NCBI GenBank assembly: GCA_038750655.1
Contig: JBCDGZ010000015.1
Location: forward strand, 1-64,000
Direction: 5' to 3'
DNA length: 64,000 bases
Source: JBCDGZ01 sp038750655
GTDB lineage: Bacteria > Bacteroidota > Bacteroidia > Chitinophagales > Saprospiraceae
A program made the position numbers and the translations under genes. This document shows positions 16,519 to 23,397 of the stretch, in pieces. The stretch's first letter is position 1. Each line of letters begins with the position of its first letter. Below the pieces are notes generated by a model, which was not told the origin of the DNA, ran no database searches, and saw only the letters and a program-made list of their open reading frames with translations.

Positions 16519-18138
16519 TTAGTTCAAATCCTTCAGATTCGATAAGTAAGGCTTATTCATGTAGTTAGGGGGATCAAAACTGGCAGCAGAAGCATTTTCT
16601 GCCATGATAAAATACTCAATCGTATCTGATGCTCCTTTCGGATCAATAGTTACGCCAAAAACCTTATCTCCTGCTTCTCCATCGTTGTTTCGACCGTCAT
16701 CTGCCATAAATACTTCTTTGAACAGATCGTCTTTACTAAAACGATAGAACAGTTTGACCCGTTTGGGCAGCTTGTCTACTTTAGCCTGAATCTTGAAGGT
16801 GTTGACCGTTTCATTGGAAAATTTCTCGCGTTTGGTCACTGTCACTTCTTCTACGGTAGGGGGAATAATGGAAATAGCCTTGTGCTTTTTGAGGAAGCGC
16901 GCCCGCTCCGACATCAGCTCGACGATACCGGGGATTTTACTCCGCTTACCCGTCGTTTTTTTCAGACTAGCCAAAAATTCTTCGTGCTTGTATTGCTTAT
17001 TGGGGTCTTTGAAATGCGCATCACTGATCATGCGTTGCAGTTCTTCCGCTCTCTTTTCGTATTCGCCATTCACGAAATGATCGTAAAGAATGGTGCGAAT
17101 ATGGGAAAGATAGACTTTCTTGTAAAGAGGATTGCTCAGCAGCTGGCTGATGAGCGGCTTGGTCACATTGCCTTCGTGCAGTAAAGGGTCAAGTCGCTGT
17201 AATTCTTTGAGCTTAAGGTCAGAGCCTTTGCCAATGTTTTTAAAACTACCAAAAGACAGGTTCAAATCCCAGACGATGGGATTGAATTGCCCCTTTTCGT
17301 CCTCGTAGAGGTAGTAGTTCTCGCTGACTTGTCCAGAATAGCTGCTCAGGTTCACCAGCACATTATTGAAGGCTAACATCCAAAGGGTGCGGTCTACATT
17401 GAGTACGGACTCAACATTATCGGGCTGCTCAGTCAATACGCGAGTCAATTCAATCAGGTCATCCCAGCCATTTCTGGATTTCATCACATAGTTGCTCAGA
17501 TAACAAGAAGCACTGCCCTCGTATTCGAGAGAGGCATAGACATTATTTTTACAAACGGTAGATTGCATGGTTCCTTTAGTAGGCTTGGCCTTGAAAAAAC
17601 TATTGTCATCGGACCCAAAGTGGCGCTGCACAAAAACATGATCTATAGCTTCTAGGTTGACGAACAGTCCGTAGTACTCTCCGTTGACAAACAGCTTAGC
17701 ATAATTGGCTCTAGGGGCCGGCATATACTGCCCTGCAACTTCGTAAGACAGCACTTCGCGGACCAAACTAGGATCGCGCAGCGCATTGCTGAGCTTAAGG
17801 TTTTTGTATCCCTGATGATTTTGGTCTTTCTTGATGTAGTTGAGCATAATGTGCAGAGGATTGCGCTTGGCATCGGTACGGAAGGATTTCGTCCCCCGAT
17901 AGCGAATCCCCACATCGTTATATTGGCGGCCATCGACATTCAGATTGGCCAGCAGCATCCCTTCGCCGTATCTGCGCAGTGAATCCAGCAAATCAGGCCA
18001 ATTAGGCTGTGAGAAGGTAATTTTAAGTTCGTGGATGGAACCGACATCATAGAAATTCACCTGATCAGCACTCTGTTGCCCCTGAGTGGTCGTGGCAAAT
18101 AAAAATAATGCAATTAGGGAGGGGAGCCATTTTTTCAT
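16519..18138 (-). CDS. CotH kinase family protein (paralogue 2), possible pseudokinase
   Basis: A 539-residue secreted paralogue of the following gene, aligning without net length change over the first 300 residues. It has RYRGTKSF in place of RYKGNSSYF and keeps the WDLNLSFG Asp291, but the position of the putative catalytic Asp265 is Ser (NVLVNLSSYSGQ) and the His before NYYLY is Glu (ENYYLYED). If those assignments are right this copy may be inactive and act as a binding or regulatory partner. The C-terminal domain (NNDGEAGDKVFGVTI) matches paralogue 1. It is first in a probable two-gene operon. Confidence 0.85.
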   Translation of the reverse strand: MKKWLPSLIALFLFATTTQGQQSADQVNFYDVGSIHELKITFSQPNWPDLLDSLRRYGEGMLLANLNVDGRQYNDVGIRYRGTKSFRTDAKRNPLHIMLNYIKKDQNHQGYKNLKLSNALRDPSLVREVLSYEVAGQYMPAPRANYAKLFVNGEYYGLFVNLEAIDHVFVQRHFGSDDNSFFKAKPTKGTMQSTVCKNNVYASLEYEGSASCYLSNYVMKSRNGWDDLIELTRVLTEQPDNVESVLNVDRTLWMLAFNNVLVNLSSYSGQVSENYYLYEDEKGQFNPIVWDLNLSFGSFKNIGKGSDLKLKELQRLDPLLHEGNVTKPLISQLLSNPLYKKVYLSHIRTILYDHFVNGEYEKRAEELQRMISDAHFKDPNKQYKHEEFLASLKKTTGKRSKIPGIVELMSERARFLKKHKAISIIPPTVEEVTVTKREKFSNETVNTFKIQAKVDKLPKRVKLFYRFSKDDLFKEVFMADDGRNNDGEAGDKVFGVTIDPKGASDTIEYFIMAENASAASFDPPNYMNKPYLSNLKDLN

Positions 18139-18395
18139 ATGCGACTTTGGTATTTTATCTTGTATCGTAGGAAATGCAAGTATAAGAAATTTACAGCAAT
18201 CCCTATCACTATTGAGGACAGCTAAATGCCAAACCTAATTTAATTTATCGTAAGATTAACATTTTTCCCATCCAATTGGCCAATGTCCGCACCAATTGTC
18301 GCTGTTTATCTGGTTCCAATTGGGGCTTGAGGTAAAAATGGAGGCATCGGCGCATCGGCCCGGCTTGGTCGGGGAAATGGCGAGGCGCAGGGCGA

Positions 18396-18902
18396 TCATT
18401 CCAGTTCCATGACCTTAATTTCTTCGAAATTGCCCGTTTTGCGATTCTTGCGCACATTGTCCCAGTTGAAATAACGGCCGTTCATGACGATGTAGATGCC
18501 GGGAGGCAGGATTTGGACGAAGGCCAGGGCCGAGCCCAGGTTGAAGAATCCGTCGGAGGAGGTGCCGAAGGCGTAGGGCACCATCGCTCCGGTCAGGACA
18601 ATGGTTTTGTTGGGAATATTGGCGGCGGCAAGCACCTTGGCCGTAGCCACCATTCGATCGGTACCGTGGGTAAGCAAAATTTGGTCGGACGGCGTCCTTC
18701 GGCAGTTGTGGAGGATAATTTGCCGGTCCTCTTCGGTCATTTCCAGACTATCGACCATCATTAGGGTTTTGATGTCAATGTCCATTGTCGACCGACCGCG
18801 TTCAAACATTTCTTTGAGATGAGTATCTTTAAAGTAGAGTTCTCCCGTTATAAAATTGTATTCCTTGTCAAAAGTCCCTCCAGTGATGAATACCTGAATC
18901 AT
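18396..18902 (-). CDS. Asparaginase N-terminal-domain protein
   Basis: A 168-residue protein equal to only the N-terminal domain of type I/II asparaginases (about 330 residues). The nucleophile motif ITGGTFDKEY is at residue 7 and the second catalytic Thr motif LLTHGTDRM near residue 98. The C-terminal domain is absent and the frame ends cleanly, and standalone versions of this length exist in Bacteroidota, so it is not obviously a truncation. Deamidase or other activity is unproven. It sits 34 bp downstream of the zinc-ribbon gene in the same direction, so it may be the last gene of an SPFH operon. Confidence 0.85.
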   Translation of the reverse strand: MIQVFITGGTFDKEYNFITGELYFKDTHLKEMFERGRSTMDIDIKTLMMVDSLEMTEEDRQIILHNCRRTPSDQILLTHGTDRMVATAKVLAAANIPNKTIVLTGAMVPYAFGTSSDGFFNLGSALAFVQILPPGIYIVMNGRYFNWDNVRKNRKTGNFEEIKVMELE

Positions 18903-18936
18903 ATTAGTAGTTTTCGCTTTTGTGTATTTGATTTCC

Positions 18937-20052
18937 CTATTCCTTCAACACGCCACTTTCTCGAAGATACCAAACTCCTACAATAAGCAGGATAAAAAAT
19001 AGAACAGTTATAGCAATTTTCACCCACGAAAGCGGTTTTTTCCCGTGAACTCTCCCAGTTTGTCCATTGATAGAAAAGCGATACGTCTTATTGTTATAAT
19101 TGTAGGCGCAGATCCAAATGGGCAGATAGATGTGCTTAAAGGTCTGCCCCTCCTTATGACTGCTGACCCGCAGATTGCGCTGGGTATCTCCGCCTAATTG
19201 CGCCGAGCACATATTGCGAATCTTGTGGTCCATGATCTGATCAGCGACTTGATACCCCTCATCAACTTCTAGCTGATAGACCTCCGTCTCCCAGCCTACC
19301 AAGAGACGGGGATCAAAGTTGACCACCTCTCCTAGTCGAAAAGGCAAGATGCGTTCTACATACTTTTGCTCCAATCCACCAGAAGCAATGACTAGAACAT
19401 CGTCGAAAAAATGGCGGAGGTGCCCCGAGCGGCGCGACCAGCGAATTTTTCGCTCCTGTCGGGTTTCCATCTTTCCGTTCACCCGCACTTGCTTCGATAC
19501 GTAGTAATAATCCCCCCTTTCTCCACTCCAATCGGATTCTGTATGGGCATCATAGGTCCAAAAAGGGATATACACCCCATGCAGCAGCTCCACGCTGGCC
19601 ATAGTTTTGAGCTTATTGGGATGAAAAACGCCCTTTTTCACCCATTTCTTAAACAGCACATTAGCTTCCTGACGGCTAATGTAGAAGGGAATAATACCGA
19701 TAGGTTGGATATACTGGTGCTTGAAAGCTTCGAGATTAACATTGGTGGAGCCACAGAAGCCACAACTGACGTTGACTTCATCTTGCTCTACCATAAACTT
19801 AGCCCCACAGTTTTGACAATCAAAGACTTTCTTGCCACTAGCCTCCGGGCTAAAATCCTTGACCTTTTTGACCGCTTGGTTGAGCGATTGCTCCACTACC
19901 TTGTCGGAGGAATTATCGACTTCCTCCAAATAGCCACAATAGTCGCAGCTGATCTTCTTTTTTTCGGCAGAATAGGACAGCCCACTGCCGCAGGAAGGAC
20001 AGGGCAAATGGAGCGATTCTTCTAAATATCCGGCTTCTTCGTTCTCCTGCAT
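18937..20052 (-). CDS. Zinc-ribbon membrane protein (TFIIB-type fingers)
   Basis: A 371-residue protein with two zinc ribbons at the N-terminus, LPCPSCGSG...CDYCGYLEE (about residues 17-45) and FDCQNCGAKF...CGFCGSTNV (about 78-105), a middle domain, and one C-terminal membrane helix (VKIAITVLFFILLIVGVWYL). The fingers should face the cytoplasm. Its start codon shares one base with the stop of the SPFH gene (TAATG), so translation is coupled. Proteins of this make-up repeatedly accompany SPFH/YdjI-like proteins and may form a membrane-associated assembly; the role is not established. Confidence 0.85.
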   Translation of the reverse strand: MQENEEAGYLEESLHLPCPSCGSGLSYSAEKKKISCDYCGYLEEVDNSSDKVVEQSLNQAVKKVKDFSPEASGKKVFDCQNCGAKFMVEQDEVNVSCGFCGSTNVNLEAFKHQYIQPIGIIPFYISRQEANVLFKKWVKKGVFHPNKLKTMASVELLHGVYIPFWTYDAHTESDWSGERGDYYYVSKQVRVNGKMETRQERKIRWSRRSGHLRHFFDDVLVIASGGLEQKYVERILPFRLGEVVNFDPRLLVGWETEVYQLEVDEGYQVADQIMDHKIRNMCSAQLGGDTQRNLRVSSHKEGQTFKHIYLPIWICAYNYNNKTYRFSINGQTGRVHGKKPLSWVKIAITVLFFILLIVGVWYLRESGVLKE

Positions 20053-21059
20053 TACAGTCTAGACAACAGCTCTTTTTTCTTATCGTTGAATTCCTGATCC
20101 GTCAACACGCCCGCCGTTTTCAGCTCGCCCAGTTCTTTGAGGGTTTGCATAATTTCATCGCGGGTTTGGGCTTTGCTGCTGGGAGCGGGGGCATTATTTT
20201 GTTGATTCTGCTGGTTTTGCATCATCATATTGGCCATACCGAAGCCCATGCCCATGCCGATACCTTCGCCGGCACCACCGCCGGGGTTCTCGGCTGCCTT
20301 TTCGATAGCATTGGCCTGCTGGAATTGGCTGAATTTACTTATGTCGCCGACCATATTCATATTGGTCATCTTATCGTAAAACTCCTCCACCTCCTTCGGC
20401 AGCGAGGTGCTGGTAATCTGAAACTTGGTCAGCTCCAAACCAAAGGGATCAAACTCCTTTTGCAAGATCGGCGTGATCTTATCTCCCAATTCGCTGTAAT
20501 TGGCCACCATATCCAGCACCGAAACACCAGATTCGGCTACGGCCTCGGCAAATTTGGGCGAGACAATATCGCGCAGGCTAGCCTCGATGTCCGAGATGCT
20601 CAGTACCGTATTGGTTCCAGCATACTGCGTGAAGAAAGTCTCCGGGTCTTTGATTCGAATAAAATAGACCCCAAAGGCTTTGACCCGCACCTGCTTGAAC
20701 TCTGGATCGCGCAGGATAATGGGATTCTGGGTCCCCCATTTAAGGTTGGTAAAGATTCGGGTGCTAAGGAAGTAAATATCGCAAAGGAAGGGCGATTTAA
20801 AGCCTCGATCCCAGTTACGCAGTGTCGTCAGCACCGGCATATTAGAGGTAATCAGTTCGTACATTCCGGGCTCAAATACATCCGCCATCTGTCCTTCATC
20901 GAGGAATAAGGCCGTTTGAGATTCGCGGACCGTCAGGCTCGCTCCGTATTTGATATTGGCATCCCGATCGGGAAATTTGCGAAGAACTATATCATTATCT
21001 TTTTCTACCCAGTCAATTACTTCAATTAATTCACCGCGGATAAAATCGAATAGACCCAT
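20052..21059 (-). CDS. SPFH-domain protein with C-terminal SHOCT motif
   Basis: A 335-residue protein of the YdjI-like SPFH group. Residues about 25-240 are the SPFH (band 7-like) domain (LTVRESQTALFLDEGQMADVFEPGMYEL), then a Gly/Met/Gln/Asn-rich linker (GMGMGFGMANMMMQNQQNQQ), and a C-terminal SHOCT motif (LKELGELKTAGVLTDQEFNDKKKELL). There is no membrane helix; such proteins attach to membranes or to partner proteins. It is the first gene of a minus-strand unit with the zinc-ribbon gene (one-base overlap) and probably the asparaginase-domain gene. Confidence 0.9.
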   Translation of the reverse strand: MGLFDFIRGELIEVIDWVEKDNDIVLRKFPDRDANIKYGASLTVRESQTALFLDEGQMADVFEPGMYELITSNMPVLTTLRNWDRGFKSPFLCDIYFLSTRIFTNLKWGTQNPIILRDPEFKQVRVKAFGVYFIRIKDPETFFTQYAGTNTVLSISDIEASLRDIVSPKFAEAVAESGVSVLDMVANYSELGDKITPILQKEFDPFGLELTKFQITSTSLPKEVEEFYDKMTNMNMVGDISKFSQFQQANAIEKAAENPGGGAGEGIGMGMGFGMANMMMQNQQNQQNNAPAPSSKAQTRDEIMQTLKELGELKTAGVLTDQEFNDKKKELLSRL

Positions 21060-21149
21060 TGATGCTTAGCGTTTTAGAGTAGGTTTGTTAAAATGGTTTC
21101 ACAGATGCGTAAAATACCAAATATCTAAGAAAAATGCTGACCTAAAGCG

Positions 21150-21326
21150 CCATTTTTCGATAAACAGAGGGGTATTGACTACTGATTGAGAAGAAAGGCC
21201 GTTACCTTTTTTCCTTCTTTGCACTCCTTTGGTGAAAACTTCCACTTTCTATGTAGAAAGTAACCCCAAGAAACAACATCTAACTTGAAATGCATGCGTC
21301 GTTCTTTACAGAGCGGCGCATTTTTT
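21150..21326 (+). ncRNA. Candidate small RNA with intrinsic terminator
   Basis: Between the SPFH gene start and the end of the LytTR gene, both leftward, the plus strand carries a perfect hairpin ACTTTCTA-TG-TAGAAAGT (21244-21261) and then a terminator ATGCGTCG/CGGCGCAT (21294-21301 with 21314-21321, one wobble) followed by six T. No rightward gene exists here for it to terminate. The 5' end is not defined; I found no good promoter, so the left boundary is a guess. The hairpin could instead simply block antisense or leftward transcription. Confidence 0.35.
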
Positions 21327-22029
21327 ATCGAAACAATTCCCTGGTTTTTTGCAGAAAAGTAGTTCCTACGGGTACTTCCCGTCCTTGGATGCTCAGTTTC
21401 TTACGGCGTAGCCCCTCTACATGACTCAAGGCCACAATGAAGGAGCGGTGGACGCGCATAAACCGCTTGGGGGACAGCATATTCTCCATTTCTTTGAGGG
21501 TCATGAGGGTGAGCACGGGGCGATCCTGAGAGAGGAGGTGGAGTTGGAGATAATCATCCATCGTTTCGATGAGGTAGAGGTCATTGAGGTCTATTTTGAC
21601 CAATTTGTAGGTCGAGCGGACGAAGATGGCATTGTCGCTGAAGGCGGTGCTGCTCTGCGTGGCGGCGTCCTGATGGAGGGTCCAATGCTGTTTGGCTTTT
21701 TCGACGGCTTTTTTGAACCGCTCGAACTCGTAGGGTTTGACGATGTAGTCGATGGCCTCTAGCTCGAAGCCTTCGACGGCAAATTCGCGGTAGGCCGTGG
21801 AGAAGATGACCAGCGGTTTTTTGGGAAGGTGGGTAAAAAATTGCAAGCCGGTCACATCGGGCATTTGGATGTCGAGCAGCAGTAGGTCGATGCCGCCCTT
21901 GTTGAGGCGGGTACGGGCCAGGAAGGGATCGGTAAAGAAGCCTTGCGGGTGCAGCCAGTCGATTTGTTGAATGTAATGTTCGACCACCTTGAGGGCCAAC
22001 GGTTCGTCGTCAAGGGCAATACAATTCAT
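21325..22029 (-). CDS. LytTR-family response regulator
   Basis: A 234-residue regulator when started at ATG 22029, which overlaps the kinase stop (ATGA). A longer frame from 22236 adds 69 residues that only re-read the kinase gene, so it is rejected. The receiver domain has IALDDEPLAL, phospho-Asp in LLLLDIQMPDVTG and IVKPYEFERF; the LytTR domain has LYLIETMDDYLQLHL and FMRVHRSFIVALSHV. It is the partner of the kinase upstream. The divergent TonB receptor gene is a plausible target by position only. Confidence 0.92.
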   Translation of the reverse strand: MNCIALDDEPLALKVVEHYIQQIDWLHPQGFFTDPFLARTRLNKGGIDLLLLDIQMPDVTGLQFFTHLPKKPLVIFSTAYREFAVEGFELEAIDYIVKPYEFERFKKAVEKAKQHWTLHQDAATQSSTAFSDNAIFVRSTYKLVKIDLNDLYLIETMDDYLQLHLLSQDRPVLTLMTLKEMENMLSPKRFMRVHRSFIVALSHVEGLRRKKLSIQGREVPVGTTFLQKTRELFR

Positions 22030-23138
22030 GCGACAATGGTTTTTGACTTGGTAATAGCGGCGCTGGCGTGGGCCAGTTCGATGTCCAGCTGGACGTCGAA
22101 GTAGCCTTCGGCCTCGCTGATTTTCAATTCGTGCTGATCGGGGTACAGCAGCTTCAGTCGACGGCGGGCATTGGCGATACCTACCCCAGAACTGGGGCTG
22201 GCCTCCTGTTGCCGTCGAATCAGCTGATTTCGACAACTAAAAGATAACCGATTCCCCAGTAGGCGCACGCGAATCTCAATGGGCGAATGCTCGACATTGC
22301 TCACCCCGTACTTAAAAGCATTCTCAACGAAGGTCAACAGAAGGAGCGGAGCAACCGTATAGCCCCTAAAATCGCCCTTGATGTCACAATACAGCGGGCT
22401 TTTATCCGTCAACCGCAACTGATTTAATTCAATAAAATGTTGAAGATGAGCAATGTCTTTTTCCACCTCTACCACATCTGCATTGGCTTCAACCAGCACA
22501 TAGCTCATCAGTTTGGACAACTGCAAGACCGCATTAGACGCCATTTTATCCTGACTCAGGGTTAGGGCATAAATCCCGTTCAAGGTATTGAACAGAAAAT
22601 GAGGGTTAAGCTGCTTTTTGAGTTGCTGCAATTCGTTGGCCGTACGCTGCAATTCACTCTCCTTGAGCCGTTCTTCCGACTTTTTCCATTCCCTCAACAA
22701 CCAAAATCCCGAACTGACGGCCCAGACCAATAAGTGAACAAAAATGATCATCATCAGGCCCAGGCGCTCAAATATAAACTCGTAGCGACTCAGCGGATTG
22801 AAAGCCGCCAGATCACCAAAAGCCAGCTGATGAATATAAATTTGGAAGCTGATGGCCAGTAGCATACAGATGGAGATGACCAGTAGATAAGGTAGCCAGC
22901 CATAGGGCAACCAAATTCTGGGGATAAGAATAATGTAGTTGGCGTAGAAAATAAGCGCCAAAATGAGGAAGCGGAGGAGAACAATGAATGGTAAGAAATT
23001 GGGTAGCCCGACCACCTCGCTGGGCAACTGCTCTGGCTTGGGCAACAGCAGCATGGGCAGCAGTGCAAATAATCCCCACACGCTGATGTGCAAGAATATA
23101 GTAGTCAGGTATTTTTTAGAGAATTGCAAGATACTCAA
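22026..23138 (-). CDS. LytS-type sensor histidine kinase
   Basis: A 370-residue kinase with four membrane helices in the first 155 residues, a linker coiled coil (EWKKSEERLKESELQRTANE), the H-box LNPHFLFNTLNGIYAL and ATP-binding motifs VAPLLLLTFVENAFKYG and GVGIANARRRLKLLYP. It lacks any extracellular sensor domain, so the signal is probably sensed in or near the membrane. It forms an overlapping operon with the LytTR regulator that follows and diverges from the TonB receptor gene. Confidence 0.92.
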   Translation of the reverse strand: MSILQFSKKYLTTIFLHISVWGLFALLPMLLLPKPEQLPSEVVGLPNFLPFIVLLRFLILALIFYANYIILIPRIWLPYGWLPYLLVISICMLLAISFQIYIHQLAFGDLAAFNPLSRYEFIFERLGLMMIIFVHLLVWAVSSGFWLLREWKKSEERLKESELQRTANELQQLKKQLNPHFLFNTLNGIYALTLSQDKMASNAVLQLSKLMSYVLVEANADVVEVEKDIAHLQHFIELNQLRLTDKSPLYCDIKGDFRGYTVAPLLLLTFVENAFKYGVSNVEHSPIEIRVRLLGNRLSFSCRNQLIRRQQEASPSSGVGIANARRRLKLLYPDQHELKISEAEGYFDVQLDIELAHASAAITKSKTIVA

Positions 23139-23220
23139 GGTATTAGTGGCCTACTAAAACAGCATAATATAATAGTTATTCCTCACTTTCAGGGCTTTTA
23201 TCGACGGAGAACTCAATTGT

Positions 23221-23254
23221 ACCGCTAAATCCCTTCCGGTGCTATTTAGGCGGT
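23221..23254. promoter_or_regulatory. Inverted repeat between divergent kinase and TonB receptor genes
   Basis: ACCGCTAAAT (23221-23230) is complementary to ATTTAGGCGGT (23244-23254) with one bulged base and a 13-nt loop. It lies in the 259-bp divergent region, about 145 bp before the receptor start. It may be an operator or a leader hairpin; there is no T-run to suggest a terminator. Confidence 0.4.
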
Positions 23255-23397
23255 GGGGGTTGGCTCATTCAACTAAAAAAATCGGGGTTATTTCTCCATT
23301 TTTTCCTCTCAGCGAGACAAATGTTTCGTTCAGCGATTTGCGGCGGGAGGCGGGCCTCATTATTGGAAATGGGCCGTTAGCAAATAAAACGAAATTG

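Noticed and set aside
18245..18457. 70-codon minus-strand frame beyond the asparaginase-domain gene
   Set aside because: Its first part is an out-of-frame reading of the asparaginase gene; the remaining 36 codons (from an internal ATG) have no family pattern. It could be a tiny gene but support is too weak.
22030..22236. N-terminal extension of the second LytTR regulator
   Set aside because: The extra 69 residues are an out-of-frame reading of the kinase gene, and ATG 22029 gives the usual receiver start.
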